From the NCBI GenBank assembly GCA_963733085.1, contig CAVTBY010000016.1:1-64000 (forward strand): DNA of 64,000 nucleotides, in the 5' to 3' direction. This document shows positions 8,681-18,600 of this stretch, piece by piece. The notes beneath the pieces are model-generated. The model worked only from the letters and a program-made list of their open reading frames with translations. It was not told the origin of the DNA and made no database searches. The position numbers and the translations under genes are program-made. The first letter of the stretch is position 1; every line of letters starts with the position of its first letter. Source of the DNA: Desertimonas sp963733085. GTDB taxonomy: Bacteria; Actinomycetota; Acidimicrobiia; Acidimicrobiales; Ilumatobacteraceae.

Positions 8681-9877
8681 ATGATGTCGCAGCCAGGAGT
8701 GATCGCCACCACCCCGCGGTTGCATCTCGACGACTCGGAGTTGGCGACGTGCGTCAGCTGCGGGTTGTGCCTTCCCCACTGCCCGACGTACCGGGCGACG
8801 GGGGAGGAGGGATTGTCGCCGCGCGGCCGGATCGACGCGATGCGATCCGTGCAATGGCGGGGCGCCGAGATCGACGACGAGTTCGTTCGCTTCATGGAGA
8901 CGTGCGTGCAGTGCCGGGGGTGCGAGCCGGCGTGCCCGAGTGGCGTTCCGTTCGGCCACCTCATGGAGGGCACGAGGGACACGCTCGCCTCCTCGGCATG
9001 GATCGCGCCGCGACGGCAGCGGCTGGCGATGAGGGTGCTCGGTCACCATCGTCTGCTGCTCGTCGGATCGACCCTGCTCGCCATCGCCCAGCGCCTTCGG
9101 CTCGTACCCCGACGGCTCGGGCTGACGCGCCTCCCCCTACGCCGCGGGCCACGGGGCGGCGTTGCCGACGGCACCGTCGTGTTGTTCACCGGGTGCGTCA
9201 TGGACGCGTGGATGCGCTCGACACATCGCGCCACGGACGCCGTGCTGACGGAAGCAGGGGCCAGGGTCCAGTGGTCGCCCGACAGTGCGCCGTGCTGTGG
9301 TTCATTGCATGCTCACGCTGGACTGCTCGATGACGCCAGAGCGTTCGCCCGCGACGTCATCGCCGCACTTCCCGGTGACGCGCTGGTGTTGGTCAACTCG
9401 GCCGGTTGCGGCGCGGCGATGAAGGAGTACGGGCACCTGCTGGGGACCCCGGAGGCGGCCGCGTTCTCCGCACGCGTGCGTGACGTGCACGAGTGGCTCG
9501 CCGAACGGGTCGACGTGCTTCCCGCCGGACGTGTGGCGCGCCGGCCGGTGATCGTTCAGGATCCGTGCCACCTGCGCCACGTGCAACGAGCGGAGGGCTC
9601 GGTGCGTCGGGTTCTGTCTCGCTACTTCGACGTCGTCGAGCTCGATGACGAGGGGTTGTGCTGCGGTGCCGGTGGGGCCTACTCCGCCCTGCAACCGGAG
9701 TTGGCGGGAGCGATCCGCGAACGAAAGTTGGGGGCCATCGAGCGGGCGGTGGAACGCAGCGGCGCCTCGGTTGTCACCTCGGCAAACCCCGGGTGTGCGA
9801 TGCACCTCGGCGCCAAGGGGGTCGACACGCGGCATCCGATGGACCTCGTCGCCGAGGCGATCGGGGCGCCGCGATGA
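8681..9877 (+). CDS. glcF: Glycolate oxidase iron-sulphur subunit GlcF-like
   Basis: 398 aa from the ATG at 8681 (GTG at 8675 is possible). Two ferredoxin-type 4Fe-4S motifs are present: C24/C27/C30/C34 and C75/C78/C81/C85. The second half carries two CCG-type domains (SPDSAPCCGSLHAH near 205 and EGLCCGAGGAYS near 325), typical of GlcF and heterodisulphide-reductase-like subunits. It should carry electrons from GlcDE to the quinone pool at the membrane. It is separated from glcDE by the inverted alkB/ALDH pair, which is unusual. Confidence 0.9.
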   Translation: MMSQPGVIATTPRLHLDDSELATCVSCGLCLPHCPTYRATGEEGLSPRGRIDAMRSVQWRGAEIDDEFVRFMETCVQCRGCEPACPSGVPFGHLMEGTRDTLASSAWIAPRRQRLAMRVLGHHRLLLVGSTLLAIAQRLRLVPRRLGLTRLPLRRGPRGGVADGTVVLFTGCVMDAWMRSTHRATDAVLTEAGARVQWSPDSAPCCGSLHAHAGLLDDARAFARDVIAALPGDALVLVNSAGCGAAMKEYGHLLGTPEAAAFSARVRDVHEWLAERVDVLPAGRVARRPVIVQDPCHLRHVQRAEGSVRRVLSRYFDVVELDDEGLCCGAGGAYSALQPELAGAIRERKLGAIERAVERSGASVVTSANPGCAMHLGAKGVDTRHPMDLVAEAIGAPR

Positions 9878-9920
9878 GCGAGCGAAGCGAGCTCCAGCAT
9901 TACGGTGCTTCTAGCGAACT

Positions 9921-9971
9921 GGTGCACCGCCCGTCGGCAATGGCGATCGAACACGGGTCGATGGTGCACCG
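9921..9971. repeat. Paired GGTGCACC palindromes downstream of glcF
   Basis: The self-complementary octamer GGTGCACC occurs at 9921-9928 and 9964-9971, bracketing 35 bp that includes CCCGTC and GACCCG-like complements. The second copy touches the GTG start of the next small gene. It could be a hairpin or a dimer binding site; no regulator is identified. Confidence 0.4.
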
Positions 9972-10160
9972 GTGAGCGTCTATTGTGACCTCGCGGGGCG
10001 GCTCCGTGACATCGCTGGGGAACTCGACGACGTCGCGCTCGACGTGCTCAATCGTGCGGTCGCCGACGGCGCGACGTCGCGGCCGGCCGAGGACAAGGCG
10101 TTGACCCAGGCACGTCGAGCCGTCGAGAAGGCCGCCGCGCTGCTCGAGTCACTCAGCTGA
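9972..10160 (+). CDS. Small helical conserved protein
   Basis: 62 aa with GTG start, 94 bp after glcF. It is predicted almost fully helical, with alternating acidic and alanine residues (AGELDDVALDVLNRA, ARRAVEKAAALLES). Cys5 is the only cysteine. Codon usage fits a real gene and it converges on the LOG-family gene with only 7 bp between the stops. No family function recognised. Confidence 0.55.
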   Translation: MSVYCDLAGRLRDIAGELDDVALDVLNRAVADGATSRPAEDKALTQARRAVEKAAALLESLS

Positions 10161-10167
10161 GCGCGCG

Positions 10168-11196
10168 TCACGCCTCGACGAAGCCGTTGAGCACGTCGAT
10201 CATCGCCCGTAGGTCGCCGTACTTGTGCTTGGCGAACTGAAACCGGATGCGCGGCAGCTCGACACGATCGCCCTGGCGGATCTCCACTCCCAGCGGTTCG
10301 CTGCGCTCGATCTGTCCCGACGAAACAAGGTGGGCGAACTGCTCGGTGAGGGCGGCGAGCTGGTCGTCGGTCGGGGGGACACGCAGGCGGATGATGGCCT
10401 GATTGCCGACGTAGCGGATCGAGTCGTAGTTGGCGTAGAACCGCTCGATCTCGCGGCAGGCATCGAGACAGGAGTCGGTCAGGAAGTAGAGGTGGGTGTC
10501 CGCCGCCGAGACGAGGTTGCGGGTGATCAGCTGATTGCGTACGAGCTCGTCGACGGCACCCCAGAACGGGTCGCCCTCCACGTCGAGGAAGATGATCGGA
10601 ACGGGTAGCCCCTTGCCGGTCTGAGTCAGGGTGAGCAACTCGAATGTCTCGTCGAGCGTGCCGAAACCACCGGGCAGGCACACGAAGGCTCGCGATTCCT
10701 TGACGAGCATCAGCTTGCGCGTGAAGAAGTACTTCATGCTGACGTACTTCTCGTCGCCGGCGATCACCGGGTTGGCGCCCTGCTCGAACGGTAGGCGGAT
10801 CGACACGCCAATCGACTGCGCTCGCCCGGCACCTTCCATCGCCGCCTGCATGATCCCTGGTCCGGCACCGGTGACGACCATCCAGCCCCGCTCGGCGAGG
10901 AGCTTGGCGATCTCCGTTGCCTGGGCGTACAGCGGATCGTTCGTTGCGGTGCGCGCCGAGCCGAAAACGGTCACCTTGGGAACGTCGTTGTAGGGGGCGA
11001 ACACGGAGAAGGCCTCGCGCATCTCGGCGAGGGCGGCAGCGGCGATTTTCAGGTCGAGGGTGTCGGGCCGGTCGCCGATCAGCCCCAATGCCGACTCGAG
11101 CATCTCCCGGGCCAGCTTCTCGTCCGTCGGGTTGGCGGCCGTCCCCACCGCGGCCGCCACCAGCTCGGCGATGGAATCCGGTAGACCTGTGCTCAT
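10168..11196 (-). CDS. LOG/TIGR00730-family Rossmann-fold protein (cytokinin-activating phosphoribohydrolase-like)
   Basis: 342 aa from the ATG at 11196. The Rossmann core (residues ~75-270) contains KVTVFGSART, the MVVTGAGPGIMQAA nucleotide loop and the signature PGGFGTLDETFE. LOG enzymes hydrolyse cytokinin riboside monophosphate or other nucleoside monophosphates to base plus ribose phosphate. This longer actinobacterial form has ~75 extra N-terminal helical residues and a C-terminal extension, so its true substrate is open. Its start codon overlaps the divergent start of the molybdenum enzyme (shared CATG at 11194-11197). Confidence 0.85.
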   Translation of the reverse strand: MSTGLPDSIAELVAAAVGTAANPTDEKLAREMLESALGLIGDRPDTLDLKIAAAALAEMREAFSVFAPYNDVPKVTVFGSARTATNDPLYAQATEIAKLLAERGWMVVTGAGPGIMQAAMEGAGRAQSIGVSIRLPFEQGANPVIAGDEKYVSMKYFFTRKLMLVKESRAFVCLPGGFGTLDETFELLTLTQTGKGLPVPIIFLDVEGDPFWGAVDELVRNQLITRNLVSAADTHLYFLTDSCLDACREIERFYANYDSIRYVGNQAIIRLRVPPTDDQLAALTEQFAHLVSSGQIERSEPLGVEIRQGDRVELPRIRFQFAKHKYGDLRAMIDVLNGFVEA

Positions 11197-12852
11197 GGGT
11201 GACCGATCGTACGGTGCCCCGAGCCAGGTCGCCGGGAGGACACCGGGGATATGGTCACGTCGGGCCGCCGGTGCCACTGTCGGTGTTGTCGCCACGGGGG
11301 CCGGCCTGGCCGCCGGCGAGCTCCTTGTCGGAGTCATCGAAGGAGCGACGTCGCCCGTGATCGCCGTCGGGCAGAAGGTCATCGACCTCGTGCCGCTACC
11401 GCTCAAGAACTGGGCCGTTGAGACGTTCGGCACGTCCGACAAGGTCGTTCTCGTCGTCACGACCCTGGCCATCTTGTTCGTCGTCGGGATCGCCATCGGC
11501 ATCGTCGCCGTGTCCGGTCGGCGCACCGAGGCGGTTATCGGCTACCGCGGTCGTCGGCTTGGTCGGCGTCGTCGCCGTGTTGACACGCCCCGATCCAACT
11601 GTCGCCAAGCTGCTGCCGATCCTCGTCGGGACGCTCGTGTCGGCGGCGGTGCTGTGGTGGCTGTCACCCGCGCCGGTCGCATCTGTTGGGCCGGCGGGCG
11701 CGGGTCATGCGATCGCGACTGTCGGGGACACCGACGAGCTGTCGCCGATCGAACCCGTGGTGATGCCAGGGCCGGGTGTCGCCGACCGGCGAGTGTTCCT
11801 GATGCGCAGCGCCGGCGTGGCGTCGCTGGCGGTACTCGCCGGCGGGGCCGGTCGCCTGCTGCAGCGGCGCTACGACGTCGGCGGCGAACGGGCGGCGCTC
11901 GCCCTGCCATCGGTCGCCGATCGCCGCCCGGCGGCGGTGCTCCCACCGAACACCGACTTCGAGGTCGAAGGGCTGTCGACGTTCGTGACCCCCAATGCTG
12001 ACTTCTACCGCATCGATACGGCGCTCGTCGTCCCCCAGGTCTCCAAGGACGAGTGGCGGCTGCGCATCCACGGGATGGTCGAGCGTGAGCTCGAGTTGAC
12101 GTTCGACGACCTTCTCGCCCGTGACCAGATCGAGGCCTACGTGACGCTGGCGTGTGTGTCGAATCCGATCGGTGGGCCGTACGTGGGCAACGCCTTGTGG
12201 CAGGGAGTGCGCCTCGCCGACATCCTCGCCGAGGTCGGCGTCGACCCGGAATCCACCCAGCTGCTCAGCACGTCGATCGATGGCTGGACGTGCGGCACAC
12301 CGGTCGTCGTCGCTCACCGACGGACGCAACGCGATGCTCGCCGTCGCCATGAACGGCGAGCCGTTGCCTGCCGAGCATGGCTATCCAGTGCGCATGGTCG
12401 TGCCCGGTGAGTACGGCTACGTGTCGGCGACGAAATGGGTCGTCGACATGGAGTTCACGACGTGGGAGGCGGTGGACGCCTACTGGGTGCCGCGCGGGTG
12501 GTCGCAGCAGGCGCCGATGAAGACGATGACACGCATCGAGGCGCCCGACGATGGCGCCGACGTCGCGGCCGGCACGGTGGAGATCGCCGGCACGGCGTAC
12601 GCCGTCCACCGCGGGATCTCCGCCGTCGAGATCCGTGTCGATGAGGGCGAGTGGGTGCGAGCCGAGCTCGGCGGAGTGCCCTCGCCGGACACATGGCGGA
12701 AGTGGGTGGTCGAGTTGGAGGTCGAGGCGGGGGAGCACACGATCGAGGCCCGGGCGACCGACGGACTCGGCGAGGTGCAGACCGACGAGGTCGCCGACGT
12801 CGCCCCCGACGGTGCAAGCGGCTACGACTCCATCTCCATCAAGGCTGATTGA
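11195..12852 (+). CDS. Membrane-anchored molybdopterin oxidoreductase, sulfite-oxidase family (two frameshifts)
   Basis: Three frames join into about 551 aa if one base is removed near 11535 and one near 12305. The N-terminus has several hydrophobic helices (VVLVVTTLAILFVVGIAIGI; VVGLVGVVAVL; LPILVGTLVSAAVLWWL). The catalytic domain contains the conserved molybdenum-ligand cysteine in TLACVSNPIGG and the GWTCGTP region. After the second break come MNGEPLPAEHGYPVRMVVPG and YVSATKWV, hallmarks of the fold, followed by a C-terminal dimerisation domain. Such proteins are usually extracytoplasmic oxidoreductases; the substrate is unknown. The breaks fall in well-conserved sequence, so sequencing error is more likely than decay. 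Confidence 0.8.
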
Positions 12853-12929
12853 TCCGAGTGTTTCCTGCTTACCGGAGTGCCAATCGGCGATCTTCCCCAG
12901 AAGGTCTCGTGACACTGATCTTCCCCAGA
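12851..12929. repeat. Intergenic copy of the GATCCGAGTGTTTC element plus a 13-bp direct repeat
   Basis: GATCCGAGTGTTTC at 12851-12864 is identical to the complement of 6620-6633 and, as there, begins within the preceding TGA stop. Further on, GATCTTCCCCAGA occurs twice (12889-12901 and 12917-12929), 28 bp apart. The region lies between convergent genes and no other feature is seen in it. Confidence 0.5.
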
Positions 12930-12957
12930 TTTCGATTCGGCATGGCCACGCGAGGTC

Positions 12958-14661
12958 CTAACGGGCAGCAGCCACGGTCTCAAGGATCGTGTCGATGACG
13001 AGCTGCGGGTCTTGCTCCTCGACGGCGTGGCCGGTGGTCACGACGAGTTGCTCGGCTCGCGGGCTGAGCTCGAGTAGCGCGCGCTGATCCTCGACATTGC
13101 GTTGCTCGCCCTCCGCGGCGTCCGGGCCGTAGTCGTTGCTGATCACGACGACTGGGATGTCACCGATCTCGGTCAGCACGGACCAGGCGTCACGCTCGAC
13201 CTGTAGGTAGTCGCGCCGTTCGACGTTGCTCGGATGATCCCAGGCGGTGATTTCGAGGATCTCGGGCGGCGGATCGACGAACGGTGCCGGTGTTTCGACG
13301 AAGACCATGCCAGCGATCTGCTCGGGATGGGCGACGGCGTAACCGATCGTGATGTATCCGCCACCGGATGTCCCGACAAGCACATAGGGCGCCGGCACTT
13401 CGGCCACCTCGAGCAGTTGCTCGAGGTCGCCGACCAACTCGGCAAGCCCACGCGGCCCGGGTGCTGCGTCGCTCCGTCCGAGGTTGGCCCGGTCATACAC
13501 GCAGGTCCGAGTCTCAGCGGCGAGCGCGTCCTCGGCGAAGAAGTACGAGCTGCTGGTGTCCTCGTCGCCGCCCTCGAGGATCACCGTCGGGGAACCTTCA
13601 CCGGAGCATCGCAGGTACAGGGAGCGCCCTCCATCGACGTCGACGAGCCCGTCGAAGTCCTCGGCTGCCGACGACACCGGCGCGGCGACGCCCCAGGAGA
13701 CCTCGTTCTCCCAGACGTCCTCGGTGTCGACCAGCACTTCGGAGTCGCCGCCGTCGGCGTCGACGACACAGATCGCCTCGTCGTAGTCGTCGGTGCCGGC
13801 TCCGGACCCGCATCCGAACGCGATGTGGCTGCCGTCGGGCGAGTACGCCGGCTTGAATCCGCCGCGCTCTGCACCGCCTGGGTAGAGCTCGACCTCACTG
13901 GCGGGATCCCCGTCGGCGCTGATCGTGATCAGCGGACCCCAGATGCCCGACCCGCGAGGGTCGGTCTGCATCGCGATGCGCGATCCGTCCGGTGACCATG
14001 CCGGGTTGAGTCCCCCGGAGTCCATCACGGTTCGTTGCTCACCGCTAGCGAGGTCGGTGACGAGCAGCGGCGAGGCTTGGCCGTCACCCAACCACCGCTG
14101 GAACAGCACCTCCGTGCCATCCGGCGAGATCTTCGGCTCGTAGTCGAACGCATCGGGATCGCCGATCAAGGTCGGGTTCGTCCCGTCCGCATCCATCCGG
14201 TAGAGCACGGTGTGGAATCCGGCGTCCCACGGCAGGATCGGCGAGTAGCCATACGCGATCCACGTCCCGTCCGGTGACCAACTCGGCGTCTCGTGAACGC
14301 CAGGTCCCGACGTCAGCACCCGCACATCGCTGCCGTCGGCGGCGACTGTGGCGATCTGTGACGACCCGTCGTCGGCGACGAGGGTGTAGGCCAGCCGGGT
14401 GCCATCGGGCGACCATGCCGGACCATAGGAGTACCCGTCGGTGAGTTGGATCTCGTCGGTGCCGTCAGGATCGATGGCGTACAACGCCATGAACTGATCG
14501 GTGCGCTCATGACCCGGCATGATCCTTCCGAAGGCGATCCGCCCGTCGTGATGCGGTTCAATTCCTGAGCCGTCGACAGCCGCCGAAGCCGTTGGCGCAC
14601 CGACACCGACGGTAGTGGCGACGGCGACGGCGATTGCTGCGAGCTGCAGTTGGCGCTTCAT
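12958..14661 (-). CDS. Secreted TolB-like beta-propeller fused to alpha/beta hydrolase
   Basis: 567 aa. A Sec signal peptide occupies residues ~1-28 (AAIAVAVATTVGVGAPTASA). Residues ~40-325 hold about six PD40/TolB blades marked by repeated SPDGT motifs (for example GPAWSPDGTRLAY, PSWSPDGTWIAY). Residues ~340-567 form an alpha/beta hydrolase with the nucleophile elbow GTSGGG and a late histidine in TTGHAVEEQDP. The order propeller-then-hydrolase resembles prolyl-oligopeptidase layouts, but the hydrolase is closer to the lipase/esterase-like superfamily, so the substrate is unknown. It overlaps the upstream cupredoxin gene by 4 bp and is co-transcribed with it. Confidence 0.8.
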   Translation of the reverse strand: MKRQLQLAAIAVAVATTVGVGAPTASAAVDGSGIEPHHDGRIAFGRIMPGHERTDQFMALYAIDPDGTDEIQLTDGYSYGPAWSPDGTRLAYTLVADDGSSQIATVAADGSDVRVLTSGPGVHETPSWSPDGTWIAYGYSPILPWDAGFHTVLYRMDADGTNPTLIGDPDAFDYEPKISPDGTEVLFQRWLGDGQASPLLVTDLASGEQRTVMDSGGLNPAWSPDGSRIAMQTDPRGSGIWGPLITISADGDPASEVELYPGGAERGGFKPAYSPDGSHIAFGCGSGAGTDDYDEAICVVDADGGDSEVLVDTEDVWENEVSWGVAAPVSSAAEDFDGLVDVDGGRSLYLRCSGEGSPTVILEGGDEDTSSSYFFAEDALAAETRTCVYDRANLGRSDAAPGPRGLAELVGDLEQLLEVAEVPAPYVLVGTSGGGYITIGYAVAHPEQIAGMVFVETPAPFVDPPPEILEITAWDHPSNVERRDYLQVERDAWSVLTEIGDIPVVVISNDYGPDAAEGEQRNVEDQRALLELSPRAEQLVVTTGHAVEEQDPQLVIDTILETVAAAR

Positions 14662-15431
14662 GGCGTCACCGTGAAGAACGAGACCATGCCCTCGAAGAGG
14701 TGCGGAGGGCCGGTGCCCTCAGATTCGCCAATGGAGCCGACCGGAACCGGGCACAACACCACGTACTCACCGGGCGTGAGATTCACGACCCCGTAGTCGG
14801 AACCCCCTGGCGGCGTTTCGATCTCGCCGATGAACTCGAAGCTCTCGGCGAACTGCTCCTCGCTCTCGATCGCGGCGAACGCCTCTTCGGCGGACACGTT
14901 CACCGTGTCGAGTTTGCGGCCGAGGTAGGCCACGTGGAACTCGGCGCCTTCGTTGACCACGTCGAAGCTCGTGACGCCGGCAGCGGTCGGCAGCTCGCCG
15001 TCGAAGTGATAGTCCATCGCCGTCAGTGAGACCTGCTGCCAGCCGCAGTTGGCGACGTCGAAGGCGTGCACCCGTTGCTCGGCTGCAGCGACGTCCGGGG
15101 CCTCGAACGGGTCGCCGTCGACCAACCCGATCTGATCGATCGCGGCCGAGAGCACGTCGAGGTCGGCGGCGATCTCCGCCGGGGCAACGGCAAGCACGTC
15201 GTCGGCGAGCAGTCGTAGCTGCTCGCGGTACGCAGCCAGTGCGGCGGCGATCTCCTCCTCGCCGGCGGTCTCGAAGTCGACGTCGGGGGGCGGGCCTGTT
15301 TCGATCGCCAGGATGGCATCGCAGTAGGCGGTGAGGTCGGCGGCGCCTGAGGCGACGCTCGCAGACAAAGGGATCGCGGCCAGTCCGAAGACAGCCAGCA
15401 ACGTGGGTGTGGTCTTGGTGCGAATTTGCAT
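14658..15431 (-). CDS. Secreted cupredoxin-like protein
   Basis: 257 aa from the ATG at 15431. A signal peptide (LLAVFGLAAIPLSASVASGA) is followed by a helical region (~30-130) and a C-terminal plastocyanin-like domain. Candidate type-1 copper ligands are the histidine in FHVAYLG, then Cys, His and Met in the terminal YVVLCPVP and HLFEGM segments, in the order seen in blue copper proteins. The spacing between Cys and His is longer than in plastocyanin, so copper binding is inferred. It is the first gene of a two-gene operon with the TolB/hydrolase and diverges from the SARP-type regulator across the repeat arrays. Confidence 0.65.
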   Translation of the reverse strand: MQIRTKTTPTLLAVFGLAAIPLSASVASGAADLTAYCDAILAIETGPPPDVDFETAGEEEIAAALAAYREQLRLLADDVLAVAPAEIAADLDVLSAAIDQIGLVDGDPFEAPDVAAAEQRVHAFDVANCGWQQVSLTAMDYHFDGELPTAAGVTSFDVVNEGAEFHVAYLGRKLDTVNVSAEEAFAAIESEEQFAESFEFIGEIETPPGGSDYGVVNLTPGEYVVLCPVPVGSIGESEGTGPPHLFEGMVSFFTVTP

Positions 15432-15453
15432 GCGGCCCAGCGGACTGCGACCA

Positions 15454-15556
15454 GGTTGCAATTCGTTCGCAACCCGTACGCAGCCGGTTCGCAGGCCTGG
15501 GAACACGACCCAGGTTGCGAACGTTCTGCAACCAGGCCGCGGCACGGTTGCTCCCG
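15454..15556. promoter_or_regulatory. Two arrays of 11-bp-phased repeats, candidate SARP operator
   Basis: GCA triplets in related heptads recur exactly every 11 bp at 15458, 15469, 15480 and 15491 (TTGCAAT, TCGCAAC, ACGCAGC, TCGCAGG). A weaker second set is phased at 15517, 15528, 15539 and 15550. The first two units of each array also make a GGTTGC-N9-GCAACC inverted repeat (15454-15474 and 15513-15533). SARP-family winged-helix regulators bind tandem heptamers with about one helical turn spacing. The region separates the divergent cupredoxin operon from the SARP/nSTAND gene. Confidence 0.6.
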
Positions 15557-15603
15557 TGAGGAAAAACAACCTCGTCGGCGGCCACGTGTGGGATCCTGAG
15601 CCC

Positions 15604-18600
15604 GTGCGCACGGCGAGCGCCGCGGGGGTCGAAGTAGCGACGCGCCGGTTTCGCGTCCTCGGGCCGATCGAGGCGGATCGTGACGGCACGGCCGCCGCCC
15701 TCGGTGGGCCACAACAGCGTCGCATCCTCGCTGTCCTCGTCAGCGCGGCGGGACGAGCGGTCTCGGTCGACCGCCTCGTCGACGCGATGTGGCACGACGG
15801 AGCGCCCGATGCGGCGCGGCACACGGTGAAGACATACGTGTCGCGGCTGCGAACAGTGCTTGGCGAGACCTGTGTCCTCACCGACGGTGGCGGCTACCGC
15901 CTCGACCTCGCCGATGCGGCGGTGGACGCAGTCGAGTTCGAGCGGCTCGTCGATCGAGCGCGGCACGCTCCGTCGACCCAGTCCGTCGCCTTGCTCGACG
16001 AGGCCGTCGGGTTGTGGCGAGGGGACGCCTACGGCGAGTTCGCATCGGAGTGGTGGGCGTTGCCCGAGGCGTCGCGTCTCGAAGAGCTCCTGCTGGTGGC
16101 CCACGAGCGTCGCAACGAGGCGTTGATGCAGATCGGTGAGCACGCCCGCGCCGTCACCGAGCTGGAGCGGCTGGTGCACAGCCATCCACTGCGCAGCCAA
16201 TTCGTGGAACAGCTCGTCCGGGCGTACGACCGCACCGGCCGGCATGTCGAGGCGTTGCGGGTGCTTCGCGTCCACCGCGACTACCTGGCCGAAGAGACCG
16301 GCATGCCGCTCTCGCCGCAGCTGGTGGAGCTGGAACGATCCATTGTCGGCGGGGGAGGCGCAGCGGCCGCGTCCGGCCAGGCGCTACGCGGCTACGTGCT
16401 CGGCGACGTGATCGGATCCTCTCTTGGGGCATCCGGAGTGGCGACGGTCTACCGATCCGTGCAACCGGGGCTCGGTCGACACGTCGCCGTCAAAGTGATC
16501 ACGGCGACGGTCTCCGACTCGCCACAGTTCATTCACCGCTTCGAGCTCGAGGCCGAGCGGGTCGCCCGCCTCGAACACCCCCACATCGTGCCGCTCTACG
16601 ACTTCTGGCGGGAGCCCGGCGGGGCGTACCTCGTGATGCGGCTGATGACCGGAGGCACGGCCGAGGACGCTGCGTCGGACGGTCCGTGGTCGATCCCGCG
16701 GGTCAGCCGGTTGGTGCGTGAGGTGGGTGGCGCGTTGGCCCATGCCCATGCTCACGACGTCATCCACGGCAACTTGCGTGCCGGCAACGTACTGTTCGAC
16801 GACGCCGGTACCAGTTACGTCGCCGACTTCGGCGTAGGTGCCGCGCCCGCGGGGCCGGCCCCCGAGCAGGTCGAGGGCGGCGCAGGCGACGAGGCAGGTG
16901 ACCAGTACGCCCTCGCAGCGTTGGTCCGGCACCTCCTTGGCGATAGCACCAACTCCAACGGCACATCGCTCCCGGGACCGGTGGTCGCCGTGCTGCGACG
17001 AGCGACTGCCGATCCTCCGCCCGAGCGGTTTCCGAGCGTGCAGGCATTCGTCGAGGCCTGGAACCAGGCGACTGACGGTGGCGATACGCGGGAAGTCCAG
17101 ACGTGGTCCTCGGCGGAGGGAGCGAACCCGTTCGTCGGGCTGCGCTCGTTCGCCGAGGCCGACGCCTCGCTGTTCTTCGGGCGCGACGAGTTGGCGAACA
17201 ACCTTGCCGACACCGTGGCTTCGTCGCCATTTCTCGCTGTCGTCGGGGCATCGGGATCCGGCAAGTCGTCGCTGATCCATGCTGGACTCGTCCCCCGGTT
17301 GCGCCGCGCCGGGGTCAACGTGGCGACGATGATGCCGGGGGGCGACCCCGCCGTGCAGTTGCGTGTGGCGGTGCTTTCGGTCGCCACCCGGGAACCTCGC
17401 CGCGTCGACCTGACCGGCTTCGTGGCCGCAGTCGCGGCGCAGTGTGGCGGCCGCTTGACCATCGTCATCGACCAGTTCGAGGAGCTGTGGACGATCACCG
17501 ACGCAGCTACTCGAGCGACGTTCTTGTCTGAGCTCGGCGCAGTTGCGTCGCAGGCTGTCGCCAGCGACGGGCTGCGTCTCGTGCTCGTCGTCCGCGCCGA
17601 TTTCTACGACCGGCCGCTCTCCGACCCAGTGCTGGGCGGCCTCATCGCCGACTACTCGTTCCCCGTGCCGGCGATGTCCGCCGCCGGGCTCCACGCCGCG
17701 GTCAACGGTCCGCTGGCCGGCACCGGCGTGCGATTCGAACCCGGATTGGCCTCGCTGATCGTGTCCGAGTCACTCGAGCTCAGTGCCCCGCTACCCCTGC
17801 TGCAGTTCACCCTCGCCCAGCTCTACGAACGACGGGACGGCGATGGGTGCATCACCGCGGAGGCCTATCGCGATCTCGGCGGGATCACCGGGGCCCTCGC
17901 CGCCCAGGCGGAGTCCGTGTACGCGTCGATGACGGACGACGAGCGCGGCGCCGCCCGCAGGCTGATGTTGAGGCTCGTCGTCCCCGGTGACGGCGCCGAC
18001 GACACGCGGCGACGCGTCCGTCACGGGGAGCTCCCTGCTGACGGCGCTGCGGTCGCCGCCCGCCTCGAGCATGAGCGCCTGCTGATCGGCGACCGCGATC
18101 CCGAAACACGCGAGCCGACCATCGAGATCGCCCACGAATCCTTGCTGCGGTCGTGGCCCCGCCTCGAGGGCTGGCTCGACGACGACCGCCAGGTGCGCCA
18201 GCAACTGCTCCACCTCGGCGCGACGGCACGCAGCTGGGCGGCCAACGGACGTCCAGACAGCGAGCTGTATCGGGGCGTGCGGTTGGAGTCGGCAGCCGAG
18301 GTCCTCGACGACGGTCCTCAACGCCTCACCGACGACGAGCGGGACTTCGTCGTCGCCAGTCGTGTCGCCGCGAACGCCGAACTTGTCCGCGAGCGCGCCC
18401 AGCGGCGCCGGCTCCGGCGCCTGCTCACGGCGACGGCGATCGCCCTCGTCGTCGCACTCGTCGCCGGATCCATCGCCTTCGTCGCCCGCCGTCAAGCGGA
18501 CCAGCGGGCCCACGAGGCCGACGTCGCCCGCCTCGTCTCGCAATCGGCGGCGCTCACGTCGTCGAAGCGCGATCTTGCCGCCCTCCTCGCCCTCTCCGCG

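Noticed and set aside
11195..12852. Programmed frameshifting in the molybdenum enzyme and other broken genes
   Set aside because: The break points share no slippery heptamer or downstream structure, are scattered across unrelated genes and are nearly all the same one-base type, so sequence error is the simpler reading.
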